Positions 1 to 9,706 are shown, counted from the stretch's first letter. The stretch is 43,267 bases of DNA from Bacteroidales bacterium (GCA_022361295.1 JAKSBD010000735.1:1-43267); one strand, 5' to 3'. Made by a program: numbers and translations. Notes: generated from the letters alone by a model not told the origin.

Positions 1-47
1 AAAAGAATCAGACCGAGAATTTGATTGTTTGTTAGTTTTGTTTTCAT
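1..47 (-). CDS. 5' end of a gene leaving the window, possible membrane protein
   Basis: An ATG at 45-47 on the minus strand opens a frame of 15 codons that runs off the left edge. The visible residues, MKTKLTNNQILGLIL, look like a short polar start followed by the beginning of a hydrophobic segment, as in small membrane proteins. An inverted repeat (65-83) lies 17 bp upstream of the ATG, which favours a real start. The rest of the protein is not visible, so no function can be given. Confidence 0.4.
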   Translation of the reverse strand, partial: MKTKLTNNQILGLIL

Positions 48-64
48 ATTTTAGGTATTAAAAG

Positions 65-83
65 TACTCTGCATTACAAAGTA
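65..83. promoter_or_regulatory. inverted repeat, candidate operator 1 (ACTCTG-N5-CAAAGT)
   Basis: The half-sites ACTCTG (66-71) and CAAAGT (77-82) are an inverted repeat with one mismatch, a 5-bp spacer and matching outer T/A bases. It sits just upstream of the ATG at 47. The same architecture recurs at 311-329 with perfect half-sites, and the flanking TTAAAAG is shared too. That suggests one dimeric regulator acting on both starts. The regulator is not identified. Confidence 0.45.
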
Positions 84-101
84 GATGTTCAAAAAAATAT
101 A

Positions 102-284
102 CTATTCACTGTAAGCAACTTGCCTTTCTAACTGTAAATCAAAAGAAACTAATATTAGGGCCCACCAGGTCATTGTTCTATTTAATAAGGCGATATTGAC
201 TACTGAGCCTACTGCAAGGCCTGACGTTTTATGGCATCCAGTCTTTCGTTCCCCTACTAATCTGATGGTCGTAATAATATTCAT
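102..284 (-). CDS. possible small ORF, 60 aa, unknown
   Basis: An ATG at 282-284 preceded by an A-rich GAAAGAAACT stretch opens a 60-codon frame on the minus strand. It contains a short hydrophobic stretch (TWWALILVSF) near residues 35-45 and a charged end. I do not recognise it. The only support is the upstream perfect inverted repeat at 311-329, placed much as the repeat before the neighbouring start at 47. It could equally be a decayed gene or a chance frame. Confidence 0.25.
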   Translation of the reverse strand: MNIITTIRLVGERKTGCHKTSGLAVGSVVNIALLNRTMTWWALILVSFDLQLERQVAYSE

Positions 285-310
285 TAGTTTCTTTCTATTA
301 ATTTTAAAAG

Positions 311-329
311 CACTTTGCGTTTCAAAGTA
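311..329. promoter_or_regulatory. inverted repeat, candidate operator 2 (ACTTTG-N5-CAAAGT)
   Basis: Perfect half-sites ACTTTG (312-317) and CAAAGT (323-328) flank a 5-bp spacer. It is the better-conserved copy of the element at 65-83 and shares the adjacent TTAAAAG. It lies 26 bp upstream of the possible start at 284. It is probably a binding site for a dimeric repressor, but no candidate regulator is in view. Confidence 0.45.
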
Positions 330-362
330 AGCGATTAATTTTATATAATCCAACCAGTACAA

Positions 363-711
363 AAATTATCCATCAACTCCACATAGGTGTGCGTGTCTCC
401 AAGCGTTCAATTATCGTTCTATTTAAATCGAAATCAGGTTACTATGTCACATAAGATAATCGTAATTTTAGTGAGGCTGTTTATAATTCCTCGTATAAAT
501 ATTAGCCTAATTACCGAGGCGGGATCGGTGCCGTACTGAAGGTGACTGCAAGCCGGCAGCTAGAAATATCGAAGAAATTTGGAGCGAATACCGAATAGTT
601 GCTTTAAATATTCAATGAGAATATTCATAAAAGGCATAGTAGTCGTCATTAATTTTAAATAGTTTAATATTTGAAATTGTCTTGCCTAATAGTTTTTGTT
701 TAATGCGTATA
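363..711. other. non-coding stretch, nothing recognised
   Basis: About 350 bases with no frame that looks coding on either strand and no clear repeat or RNA. It includes a GC-richer patch near 515-565. It separates the left-edge genes from the 3' end of the fucosidase gene. Confidence 0.5.
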
Positions 712-2952
712 TCAATTTCGTTCATCGTTTAAAAAGTCTATTTCACTTATTGCAGCGGATTTATCATTTGCGGCTATTTCTGTTGCTTCCAACCTGACAT
801 ACCTGGTTTGGACCGGTACTGCAAACATATGTTGCCTGGTGCCTGGATCATTAATCAGGTTACCAAATGTAAAATCATCCAGAAAGGTCCAGGTGTGACC
901 ATTCATACTGGTTGATATCTTTCCTTTCTGTATCATCCCTTTTGAATGAGCCAGTTGCGGCGAATATGTAAATCCCTTCAGTTGGTATGTTTTACCTAAA
1001 TCAATAGCAAGATAATGTCCGGGGCTATTTTCCTCTGAATGCCAATATGTATTCTTATCCCCATCAAAGGCCATTGCTCCAGGATGATTTTTGCGCTCAC
1101 TATCAACACCTAATAGTTTCCAATTACTCTTGATGACACCAAATAATTCGGAAGCCACAGAGCCAGTTTGATCCGTCATATAAGCACGGGCATTAATTTC
1201 GCCACTTTCCAACAAAAATGGTTCGGTATAAATATCCGAGCTTCGTGAAGGCTCACTTCCGTCTTTGGTAAACCTTATCTCAAAATTGCCATATAAATTC
1301 TCAGCTACATCTTCTCCGTGCGGCTTCCATCTGAATTGGTGCTTTTTAACCTGTATGGATACCTGACCGTTAACATCTCTGCTTATTTCAAGTTGTGGTG
1401 GTCGTGTTTGGTAATAATGAGCCGACACATTGGAAATTGCAGGTTGAAAACGCGACTTTAATACCCTGAACCGGAACTTTTTGCCTGTAACCTCCCTGAA
1501 ACGCAAAATGCGCTTGTATCCAACATTTTTTCCTGTAGCTACTTCTTTCCATTCCTTATTGACCCATACATCCAGGGCACACTCTTCAATGCGCTCACTA
1601 TGTGTTGCAATAGCTTCCTGAATAAGGAATCGGTTAATGGTTATTTCTTCCGGGACGGTGATAATTAAGGTTTTATCTTCTTCACTCAGTACAACATAGC
1701 TTTCCTCATCATTATCAAGGATATTGGCAGGCCCCTGGGCATTGAGCAACAAATTCTCACCATAGGTTTCATTAATACGTTTACCCGTTTCCTTTAATAC
1801 TTCCACATCTTTGGGAGAGAATTTACCTTCCCTGTTGGGTGGTATGTTTAGCAGGAAAATAGAGTTACCTCCAACCGATCGCTCATATATATCAAACACA
1901 TCATCTGCATTCCTGACCTTTTGATCTGTATCATCACGATAAAACCATCCTTCCCGGATTGAAGTATTGGTTTCGGCGGGTTGATAGTGCAGGTATTTAG
2001 CTGTATAAAGCTGCTCTCGTTGGGCTATAAATTCCCCTGTTATATCGGCAAAATGATTCATTTGATTGGGATCATCCTGGTATGGGATAATATTCCATTC
2101 TGCATCACGCGTGCCTCCTGATTCATTTCCACACCAACGAAGGTCCTGCCGACCAAAAATAACGGCCTTAGGAGCTAATGTCTGGATGAGTTCTTTCCAG
2201 GCTATATAGTTATATTTTTGTCCACCTTTTCGTTTTGGGTGAGCACCATCAAACCACACTTCATCAATTGGTCCGTATTCGGTTAATAATTCGAATAATT
2301 GATTGAGCATGTATTCATTATAGTCGTCTACCTTGAAGGTGAAAGTTGTTTTATTTTCAAAAGGTCTGCCTTCAACCTCACGGGGAATAACCCGATGTGT
2401 ATATTCACTCAGGTTACCATAAAGGCCATCCGGGCTTTCTATTTGAAAAAGATCGGCCGGCGACAGGTATACGCCGAGTTTTAAACCATACTTCTTACAT
2501 GACACAGCCAGGTCTTTCATAACATCACCTTGACCATTCATATATGGCGATGACATAATTCCATGTTCTGTATATCTCGACTGCCACAAACAAAAGCCGT
2601 CGTGATGCTTTGCGGTAAATATCACCATTTTCATGCCTGCCGCTTTCATAGCTTCGCACCACTGGTCGGTATCAAGGTTTTGTAAATTAAAAACAGACGG
2701 ATCTTCTTTCCCACTTCCCCACTCCATTCGCGTAAAGGTATTGGGGCCAAAATGAATAAAGGCGATAAATTCATTTTTCAATGCCTCATACTGGTTAGCT
2801 GTTGGCACAACATGAGCTGCCTTAAGAATAATAGAGTCTTTACTATCGAATGGTGATATCGCTTTGGTAGCGGAAACCGACATGATAGTTCCATCCGGAT
2901 TAGAACAAGACATCAACAACATGCAAAACATCATTAAGGGGATCATTTTCAT
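712..2952 (-). CDS. alpha-L-fucosidase, GH29, with C-terminal F5/8-type CBM; lipoprotein
   Basis: Predicted surface or periplasmic lipoprotein that removes alpha-L-fucose from glycans. It begins with a signal peptide ending in a lipobox (LLMSC, Cys16). The GH29 barrel follows at about residues 45-400, with the HFGPNTF motif near 67-73, KHHDG at 115-119 and the nucleophile motif VWFDG (Asp235 by family analogy). A beta-sandwich linker holds a chitobiase C-terminal-like segment at about 555-610 (TKDGSEP). The last 130 residues form an F5/8 type C (CBM32-like) domain with FDGDKNTYWHS and a YVRLEA strand. The 746-aa length suits GH29 enzymes with appended domains. No transporter or other glycosidase is adjacent, so it is not in an obvious polysaccharide utilisation locus. 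The exact linkage specificity (GH29-A or -B) cannot be told. Confidence 0.93.
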   Translation of the reverse strand: MKMIPLMMFCMLLMSCSNPDGTIMSVSATKAISPFDSKDSIILKAAHVVPTANQYEALKNEFIAFIHFGPNTFTRMEWGSGKEDPSVFNLQNLDTDQWCEAMKAAGMKMVIFTAKHHDGFCLWQSRYTEHGIMSSPYMNGQGDVMKDLAVSCKKYGLKLGVYLSPADLFQIESPDGLYGNLSEYTHRVIPREVEGRPFENKTTFTFKVDDYNEYMLNQLFELLTEYGPIDEVWFDGAHPKRKGGQKYNYIAWKELIQTLAPKAVIFGRQDLRWCGNESGGTRDAEWNIIPYQDDPNQMNHFADITGEFIAQREQLYTAKYLHYQPAETNTSIREGWFYRDDTDQKVRNADDVFDIYERSVGGNSIFLLNIPPNREGKFSPKDVEVLKETGKRINETYGENLLLNAQGPANILDNDEESYVVLSEEDKTLIITVPEEITINRFLIQEAIATHSERIEECALDVWVNKEWKEVATGKNVGYKRILRFREVTGKKFRFRVLKSRFQPAISNVSAHYYQTRPPQLEISRDVNGQVSIQVKKHQFRWKPHGEDVAENLYGNFEIRFTKDGSEPSRSSDIYTEPFLLESGEINARAYMTDQTGSVASELFGVIKSNWKLLGVDSERKNHPGAMAFDGDKNTYWHSEENSPGHYLAIDLGKTYQLKGFTYSPQLAHSKGMIQKGKISTSMNGHTWTFLDDFTFGNLINDPGTRQHMFAVPVQTRYVRLEATEIAANDKSAAISEIDFLNDERN

Positions 2953-3369
2953 ATGCGGAAATTTTATTTTCAGTTAACTGATGGGTTATAGCAACTAAAC
3001 TAGTGTTAGTATTTCATTTTGATAGTAAACATATGTTCTAATTCTACACTATTGGGAGAACAATATCATTAAGTTAAGGCTCTTCAATCTACATAAAAGA
3101 CTTTTTACATTAAAGCAAAGGGCATCTCCCCTTTAGTGTTCGGAATCCTGCTTTTGCTGAAATAATTAATACTACTCAATTCAATATTTCCAATATCCCG
3201 AAGGGACATCGGAATAAAGAAGAATTAAGTATTCTTTATTGTTTCAGTTCTGAACCCCGAACATCGGAATAATTTTGAGTAAACCCCAATAATTATCGAG
3301 AATAGCATGCAAGTCAATATATATGTGAACATTGACATCCTTTCGAACACTAAAAGGCAGCACGTAAAA
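2953..3369. other. intergenic region with a small hairpin and a dispersed-repeat copy
   Basis: 417 bases between the fucosidase start and the helicase stop. It holds a hairpin AAAGGG/CCCTTT (3117-3122 with 3129-3134) and a copy of a dispersed motif (about 3208-3255, CATCGGAATAAAGAAGAATT) that recurs near 36267 and partly near 12540. The fucosidase promoter must lie here, but I see no convincing -7 box. Confidence 0.4.
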
Positions 3370-6069
3370 TTACTTTATCATCTTTTTAATCATTTTTATG
3401 GCTGCTACTTTATCCTTTTTCCAGAACGAATAGTGCAGCGGAAAGCTTTTGACGCCTGTACGTGCCAGTGTTTTGTAGCGTTCCAGTGTAAAGGCTTCCT
3501 TGAACATACCCGGGTAGCCAATCAGGTCAATAAAGTAATTTTTGTTTTGATGTGTTACCAAAACATCAAGCATATTTCCGGCTAGTGGATAACCACATTG
3601 TACTGAGTCATATTTAAGCTTTACGAGTTCATTGAATACTTCGTTTTGGAAATCATCCTTTTCCGGGCTCTGACCGTTGATGTGCGAAAATTCATTTGCA
3701 AACCTGAAATACTGATACAGCAGGCTTTCCTTATTCATCGACTCATCTGATACAGATTTGAAGATGACCTGGTAAGATTTTGCACGGGTAATGGCAACGT
3801 TCAGAACTTCTTGTTTATTGGCATGAATAAATGCCGAAGGGTGTGTTGAATCGCATACGGAGAAAGAAAGCAGTATAATGTCCCGTTCTGATCCCTGGAA
3901 ATTATACGGAGAGCCGCACAGTATTTGATGCATCTTAAGCTCTTTAAGATCGTATTTATCCTTTAACAGCTTATTGATGTGTGCCACCTGCTTACTAAAG
4001 GGAGAAATGATTCCTATGGACGGTTTTTTGGAAGAGCCATGGTGTTTCCTGATGATTCTGTCGAGTGTATCCATGACAGCCTGTGCTTCCACTTCATTTA
4101 CTCCTTTATCATTTCTTTTTCCGTCTGTATTGACTATTTCAAGCTGATTACCTGCGACATGTTTTGGAGTGGATTTTAATACTTCCAGTTGTCCGTCATA
4201 GAATTGCTTATTGCTGAACTCGATTAATGAAGGCGTTGACCTGAAATGCTCCCTCAAAAAGGATACCTGTTGTTGATCAGCCACTTTCGAAATAAAGAAG
4301 TCCAGAACACTCCTGTTTCTGTAATCGAATATTTTATCTTCAGGCAGGTCATACTTTTCCTGAAGAGCGAACTGTTGAGCACCTGAAACAAATGAATAAT
4401 GACGCAACTGGTTAGGGTCTCCTACTACTATGGCTTTCTTAGCTCGGTACAAGGCTGGTAATGCTGAAGCAATATCACACTGGGTGGCTTCATCAATAAT
4501 GACCAGGTCGAATAAATCCTTTTCCAGGGGAAGAACCGAGTTCAGGTCCGAAAGGTTTGCCAGCCATATGGGAAAAGCTTTTAAAACATTTTGCTGCTTT
4601 ACGTCGGCCAGGAGTCGCTTATATTCTGAAAAGCTGCTTGCTTCCAGTGCATCCAGGAAATGTGAAATATCCCTTCTGAACAGTCTGAAGTTATTGTTTA
4701 TATTTGCTTGTATTTTACACTTGGTAAAATAGCTGATTTCCCTTTCAAGACGACGCAGTACATTATCCATATTATTGAAAAGTCGCCACAGTTTATCGCC
4801 GTCAAAAGACCGTATCTTTAGGTAAAATCGTTTCCACTTATTCAGAAGGCTTAATCCTTCTGCAAATTCAAGATCAGATAGCTCGAGCTCATGTCCAACA
4901 AATTGTTCAAATTGCTCTTCAAGCTGACTTAGTTCATTAAATAATTGATGAATGACAGTTTCTTTAAAAGCAAAGTCTTTTCGCTCGGTAATACCACTGA
5001 GGTATTTCCTGATCTTTACTTTCAGGCTGAATTTATAATTCCTTCCAGTTGTATGAATCAGGTTATCTTTCAGCTTAAAATCGTCCTGCAGCATTGATCG
5101 CAGCACTTCAACCGCCTGCTTGGTTTTTGAAACAACCAGTACCGATTTATTGTTGAGTACCGCATCTGAAACAATAGATGTTATGGTATAGGTCTTGCCG
5201 GTTCCCGGAGGCCCAACAATAACAGAATTGGTATATCTGTAAGCGTTTTGAAGAGCCCTATACTGGTCGGTATTTAGTCTTGATTTATACAGGCTGGCTC
5301 CAAATTCAGTTTCAATGCATTCTTCATTAATCAGGTTTTGAATGCTTGAATTGAACGCATCACTCTTTGCCAGCTCAGACAGGTCGTTAAGCACCCTTAG
5401 GGATGATTCTGATTTTTCGATAAATACCGTTCCTGCAGCCGGAATAACCTTAAATTGATTCTCGCCATACTCCGTTTCTGAAAGATCTTTTCTGATTTTA
5501 GTTACTGGCCATACAGTTGGATAAAGCAGTAACTCATTGGTATCTATATTAGAAAAGTACTTATCAAAAACACTTTTCAGGCTTATAAAATCGCTGTAAT
5601 CGGCATTTAAAAGATCAGAAACTTCCTGTATAAAACAGTCTTTAGTCAAATTGGATTCCTTTGGCTCCAGCTTCGTGAGAACAGCTCTGTTGATTATCAA
5701 ACTATCTCGTTCAATTTTAAGGTATTTCTCTTCGTCGATTGTTTTTATTTCGGCCGGAAACAGAAATAAGGGAGCACATACCCTTTTATCTTTAGAGAAT
5801 GAGTTTTCCTTCTTACCTACTAGAAAAAAGCAACCGTAAAATAGTTTCTTTTCTAATTTGAATAGCTCTATTTCTTTTTCGAGTTCCTCTGATTTTTTAT
5901 TGAAATAAGGAATAACAGGCAACTTTCCGCTTAGCAATTCCTCCGTTTTAGATACAAACCATTTGAATGAATGCTTTTGAGATAGAATATTATCTACTTC
6001 AAACTCTTTGTAATCCAGCTTATAGCAATCTCTGTAATAATTGTAAAAATCTTTGGCTCTATACTTCAC
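3370..6069 (-). CDS. SF1 helicase of the DNA2/NAM7 (Upf1-like) type with C-terminal nuclease-like domain
   Basis: Predicted cytoplasmic ATP-dependent helicase acting on nucleic acid. The Walker A is GPPGTGKT (Lys292) and the Walker B is IIDEAT (Asp526, Glu527). The later SF1 motifs follow: GDPNQL, REHFRS, ISPFSKQV, NFQGSERDII and VAITRAK. About 180 residues between Walker A and B form an inserted, charged, probably coiled region. The C-terminal 100 residues (QNEVFNEL, then DVLV...YFIDLIG) resemble a PD-(D/E)xK or Vsr-like endonuclease fold. The start is GTG at 6067-6069; no in-frame ATG lies upstream before a stop. Solitary helicase-nuclease fusions of this kind are often antiphage or repair proteins, which is inference. 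The neighbours give no further clue. Confidence 0.85.
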   Translation of the reverse strand: MKYRAKDFYNYYRDCYKLDYKEFEVDNILSQKHSFKWFVSKTEELLSGKLPVIPYFNKKSEELEKEIELFKLEKKLFYGCFFLVGKKENSFSKDKRVCAPLFLFPAEIKTIDEEKYLKIERDSLIINRAVLTKLEPKESNLTKDCFIQEVSDLLNADYSDFISLKSVFDKYFSNIDTNELLLYPTVWPVTKIRKDLSETEYGENQFKVIPAAGTVFIEKSESSLRVLNDLSELAKSDAFNSSIQNLINEECIETEFGASLYKSRLNTDQYRALQNAYRYTNSVIVGPPGTGKTYTITSIVSDAVLNNKSVLVVSKTKQAVEVLRSMLQDDFKLKDNLIHTTGRNYKFSLKVKIRKYLSGITERKDFAFKETVIHQLFNELSQLEEQFEQFVGHELELSDLEFAEGLSLLNKWKRFYLKIRSFDGDKLWRLFNNMDNVLRRLEREISYFTKCKIQANINNNFRLFRRDISHFLDALEASSFSEYKRLLADVKQQNVLKAFPIWLANLSDLNSVLPLEKDLFDLVIIDEATQCDIASALPALYRAKKAIVVGDPNQLRHYSFVSGAQQFALQEKYDLPEDKIFDYRNRSVLDFFISKVADQQQVSFLREHFRSTPSLIEFSNKQFYDGQLEVLKSTPKHVAGNQLEIVNTDGKRNDKGVNEVEAQAVMDTLDRIIRKHHGSSKKPSIGIISPFSKQVAHINKLLKDKYDLKELKMHQILCGSPYNFQGSERDIILLSFSVCDSTHPSAFIHANKQEVLNVAITRAKSYQVIFKSVSDESMNKESLLYQYFRFANEFSHINGQSPEKDDFQNEVFNELVKLKYDSVQCGYPLAGNMLDVLVTHQNKNYFIDLIGYPGMFKEAFTLERYKTLARTGVKSFPLHYSFWKKDKVAAIKMIKKMIK

Positions 6070-6262
6070 TTACTTAATTTTTTATCCAAAATACTATAAT
6101 TCTTGTCATCAGGGATACGAAGAGAGGGTACTGAGTAATTTATTTTTCACCTAAAGCCTGCTCTTTCAATGCTACCGCAAGGCCAATGTCATTGGCTGCA
6201 CGTTTCTGCCCATGTGGTTAAAAATGAACGTGTGAATACACGCACACGAGCAAAAGTTAACT

Positions 6263-6640
6263 TCAATTAACAGAACTGTTATAAGGCAATGTTAATCTAT
6301 TTATTTCACTAATAACCTCCTTACATTCTACGATGTCGGCATCCCTGACTTTTCTTGAAAGAACACGATGACCTGTTAACTCAATTTCCAGTTCGTAAAC
6401 AGTTCGATAGTCCTCGTTATAAGACCGATTGTCTAAAATGCCCATAAAGCTTCGTTTTACGAGAAGTTTCTCCATCCAGAATGCCAGTTTCCTTTCCAGA
6501 GGAATATAGGCACTTTCCAGGGTGATATCCTTAATTTCTGAAAATTCTAAATTGTATTCATTTGAGTCATCATCATAAAAAACAAGGCCCCCATCTTTTA
6601 TTTCGAGTCCTAAATATTTTAATATATCGTAATCGGTCAT
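6263..6640 (-). CDS. conserved-looking hypothetical protein, 125 aa
   Basis: ATG-initiated, soluble and acidic, with no signal peptide or membrane segment. The pattern (KDGGLVFYDDDSNEYNLEF, then alternating hydrophobic strands, then a C-terminal helix EVISEINRLTL) suggests a small alpha/beta cytoplasmic domain, perhaps a PH-like fold. I do not recognise the family. It stands alone between the helicase and the PD40 lipoprotein, 193 bp upstream of the helicase start. Confidence 0.6.
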   Translation of the reverse strand: MTDYDILKYLGLEIKDGGLVFYDDDSNEYNLEFSEIKDITLESAYIPLERKLAFWMEKLLVKRSFMGILDNRSYNEDYRTVYELEIELTGHRVLSRKVRDADIVECKEVISEINRLTLPYNSSVN

Positions 6641-6735
6641 CCGTTCTTTTTCAATTATGCCTCACTACCACTTGACATTACACTTTGATTTGATGCTAGT
6701 TACACCACTATAAGTATCTCGTTAACTTTTTATTA

Positions 6736-7896
6736 CTACTCCTCCACTACAATTTTAATTGTATTTTCCGTTTCGTTGGCATATTTATCAATTGCTTTAA
6801 ATGTCAATGCAAATTCTCCCAGCTCTTTTGGATTCAATGTTAAAGTCATTTTCATTTTATCAAACTTAGCCCAATGGTGCTTTTCATTATTCAAACTAAT
6901 TTCCAGTGTCTTATTATCTATGTCTTTAAAGTAGTTTTCAGGGAGTGATAACTTAAACTCTTGTCCAAGCTTTATGATCTTGGGAGAGATTGGCTGAAAA
7001 ACAAATGGCTTAAATATTTTTTGCGTACTTACCCAGTAAATATCAGATTCTGCATATCCTTTGTCATCAAAAATCTGTTTTGTAAAAAACAGAAATCTAT
7101 TATCTGTGGATACAAATGGTCGTCTTTCCCAATCAGCCGTGTTTATTGCAGTATCCAATGATGCTGCTTGCGTCCAATTGCCGGTGTTATTCTTATAACT
7201 AATAAACAAATCGGGTCCTTTCTCATTGGTAGCATACCTGCTAAAAATAATATATGACTCATCCGGAGCAATGAAGATACTTTCTTCATCGCGAACAGAA
7301 CTGATTGAATTCAGACGTTTGACATTTCGATATTGACCATTATCTATTGATGAGCAATATAAATCAGCTAAACCGTTCCCATCTCGATTTGACGAAAAAT
7401 ATATAGTACCATTTAAACTCATACAAGCTGTTGACTCTCTGCTCATAGAACTAATCGGTGTATCTACTTTTTGGGGATGCGCCCAGCTATCATTAATACG
7501 TTCTAAAATCCAAATATCGGTAAATCCATTGTTCGTATCGGGCCTGCTTTGTGCATACAATATCGCCTTGCCATTGGGAGTAAAATATGGAAGATAAGCA
7601 CTTTTGTTTTTCAATGGCTCAAATAATTCAGGAGAAGTCCACTTCCCTGTACTTATTTCAGAGTGATAAATTGTGCCGCTAAAGTCACCTTTATTAAGTA
7701 TTCCAAATGCTAATTCCTTTGAATCAGGTGTAAATGATATACCGTGCTCAAACCGTCCTTTAACCGAAATTATACCTTCTGCAAATTTTTCAGGTGTATT
7801 ACCTGGTTCAGTTTGTCCAAAAGAGTCCACCGTTTTGGTCTCAGTTTTACAGGCAATCAAACCTAAGATGATTATAATCGGGAGAATTCTTTGCAT
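6736..7896 (-). CDS. PD40/WD40-like beta-propeller lipoprotein (TolB-like)
   Basis: Lipoprotein with signal peptide and lipobox (LGLIAC, Cys16). Five PD40-type blocks follow. Examples are YLPYFTPNGKAILYAQS, SLNGTIYFSSNRDGNGLADLY and IAPDESYIIFSRY, each with the D-x-DIY/LY end typical of TolB-like propeller blades. The C-terminal 90 residues (from about 298) look like an Ig- or cadherin-like beta-sandwich. It probably sits in the periplasm or outer membrane as a binding or scaffolding protein. No partner is adjacent; the next gene upstream is a separate unit with its own terminator. Confidence 0.8.
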   Translation of the reverse strand: MQRILPIIIILGLIACKTETKTVDSFGQTEPGNTPEKFAEGIISVKGRFEHGISFTPDSKELAFGILNKGDFSGTIYHSEISTGKWTSPELFEPLKNKSAYLPYFTPNGKAILYAQSRPDTNNGFTDIWILERINDSWAHPQKVDTPISSMSRESTACMSLNGTIYFSSNRDGNGLADLYCSSIDNGQYRNVKRLNSISSVRDEESIFIAPDESYIIFSRYATNEKGPDLFISYKNNTGNWTQAASLDTAINTADWERRPFVSTDNRFLFFTKQIFDDKGYAESDIYWVSTQKIFKPFVFQPISPKIIKLGQEFKLSLPENYFKDIDNKTLEISLNNEKHHWAKFDKMKMTLTLNPKELGEFALTFKAIDKYANETENTIKIVVEE

Positions 7897-8001
7897 AGTC
7901 TTTTTCCAAAAATACTAAATAATTACATAATGTAAATCAATGTTTTATTCATTGTCAGCTAATAAATCTACAAAATTCTGGTACATGGAGATTAAGATAA
8001 C

Positions 8002-8028
8002 AAAAAAAGGGTGCCGTAAACGACACCC
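8002..8028 (-). terminator. intrinsic terminator of the PhnD-NapG-NapH-propeller unit
   Basis: On the minus strand an 8-bp stem (GGGTGTCG/CGGCACCC, one G-U pair, 4-nt loop; 8009-8028) is followed directly by seven Ts (8002-8008). It lies 55 bp past the stop of the propeller gene and closes that operon before the PD40 gene. Confidence 0.85.
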
Positions 8029-8083
8029 CATCCTACATAACACAATTGAGACTAACTATTGCGTAATCTGTTTATTGTAAGTT

Positions 8084-9670
8084 TTAAATGGCAACACATT
8101 TCACCACACCCTTGGTTGGTGATGCCAGGTATAAGTTGTCACTGGCATCCACAATCATTGGAATATAGCTACAGCCCTTCACCATTTCTTCAATGCCTTC
8201 TATTTGCCTTGCTCCGTCTTTACTGTAAATCTTCACGCGTGTAGGGTCCTTTTCTACGGTAACAATGGCTCCGTTTGACAGATAAGCTACACTTACCGGA
8301 TTACAACAGCCATGGAAATCGTCTGTCGCCTTACCACGCTTTCCAAAAGCCAGCAATTGCTTTCCCGTCATATCAAAAGCCTGCACCCGGAAAGCGCCGA
8401 GATTAGCCACCAATATTTCATTCTTATCATTCACGCTGAAATCCAGAATCATACAACATGGACGCATATCTTCCAGCGCTGCTTCTTTTGCTCCTGTTTC
8501 AGGATTAAATACACCAATAATACGGTTTTTCCAATCGGCCACCATCAGTTTGTTGTTGGCTACACGGGCTCCTGTTGCTGTTTTTAGACCATCAAGTGCC
8601 ATGGTTCTTAATTCTTCACCTTTAGAATTAAAGACGGCGCATTTATAGCCGGTTGTTTCCATCACTTTCATGGTTTTACCACGAAACTTACGTGTTACCT
8701 CTTTTTGTAGTGGCAGCATCACGTAAATATTGTCTTTTTCGTCAATAGCCATGGTCGTTGGTACAATATCAAAAGCGGGCTTAAAACTGTTTATTTCTTT
8801 ACCACTGCTATCAATGGTTTTAATGGTTCCGTCTTTAGTAAGGGTGCATACATGGTTATTGCTGAGTATGCCCATGTAAATCACATCGAGGTAGGCGGTT
8901 CCGTTAAAGGTATTTTCAACTTTATAGGACACATTACTGGCTGAGATAACCTCTGAGATATTCACATCTTTTGAGTTGGCAAGCTGATCTTTCAATTTAC
9001 GAACATGAGATGAATTAAGTGACGGATCCAAAAGGGCCAGTACTTCTTCTATACCCTTGCTATCCATACCGTGTGTTAAACGGGCAGCCACAGTACCTGA
9101 GAAAAAGGCATCGGGGTACTTCTTGATAAAATCTGTTTGTGCCTTTTTCACTTTAATCTCACGTTCTTCTACCATTTTGGTTACCTCTTCCTGCGACATA
9201 TTGTGCATGGCATTAATATCGCCATAACAGGCTCGTAATGCCTCGTTGAATTCCTTCTCATGATCATTAGCTATTGAACCGATAATCACCTCATTTTCAA
9301 TCTGCATAAATTTTTGGGGTGGCATATCTCCCCATGCAGGCATCTCTTTTTCTACCAGCTTACCTGTATAAGTTGATTCGCCATTTTCGACGAAAAGACC
9401 AAAGCGTACATCCTTATCTTTAATCTCAAGAAGTATTTTTGTTGGTTCATCAACCGCAGGACCGGTAATGGTAAACTGACCGGCTGTCATTTTAAACTCC
9501 TGCGGCTGAGGATCGTTCATATCCTTCTTCAGGCAGATGACGCCTTCACTAATGCCTTCAAGTGTTCCGTTAACGGTCCATCCTTGTTGCTTTTTCGATT
9601 GATTACAGGCCAGCATCAGTACAACCAGCATCAATGCACTTGTTAATTTTAAGATTTTGTTCATGTTCAT
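8084..9670 (-). CDS. DUF4369-type N-terminus plus six-bladed beta-propeller lipoprotein (propeller 1)
   Basis: Lipoprotein with lipobox VLMLAC (Cys22). ATG codons occur at 9670 and 9664 and either could start it. Residues about 30-130 resemble DUF4369, the beta-sandwich domain often placed before thioredoxins in Bacteroidota. From about 250 to the end there is an NHL/6-bladed propeller. Its cysteines are striking: vicinal pairs at 405-406 (RPCC) and 455-456 (FHGCCNP), plus KCAVF, KGC and a final VKCVAI. All of these recur in propeller 2 at 22850-24535. It is the last gene of the PhnD/NapG/NapH unit, 36 bp after NapH. A redox or metal-binding role is inference; the family has no assigned function that I know of. 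Confidence 0.85.
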   Translation of the reverse strand: MNMNKILKLTSALMLVVLMLACNQSKKQQGWTVNGTLEGISEGVICLKKDMNDPQPQEFKMTAGQFTITGPAVDEPTKILLEIKDKDVRFGLFVENGESTYTGKLVEKEMPAWGDMPPQKFMQIENEVIIGSIANDHEKEFNEALRACYGDINAMHNMSQEEVTKMVEEREIKVKKAQTDFIKKYPDAFFSGTVAARLTHGMDSKGIEEVLALLDPSLNSSHVRKLKDQLANSKDVNISEVISASNVSYKVENTFNGTAYLDVIYMGILSNNHVCTLTKDGTIKTIDSSGKEINSFKPAFDIVPTTMAIDEKDNIYVMLPLQKEVTRKFRGKTMKVMETTGYKCAVFNSKGEELRTMALDGLKTATGARVANNKLMVADWKNRIIGVFNPETGAKEAALEDMRPCCMILDFSVNDKNEILVANLGAFRVQAFDMTGKQLLAFGKRGKATDDFHGCCNPVSVAYLSNGAIVTVEKDPTRVKIYSKDGARQIEGIEEMVKGCSYIPMIVDASDNLYLASPTKGVVKCVAI

Positions 9671-9706
9671 ATTTGTTTGGAATAATGACTAAGTCACTTT
9701 TGTATG

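Noticed and set aside
6180-6262. Possible RNA or recombination site with CACGTTTCTGC and ACACGCACACG text
   Set aside because: The repeats are too short and no consistent stem could be built.
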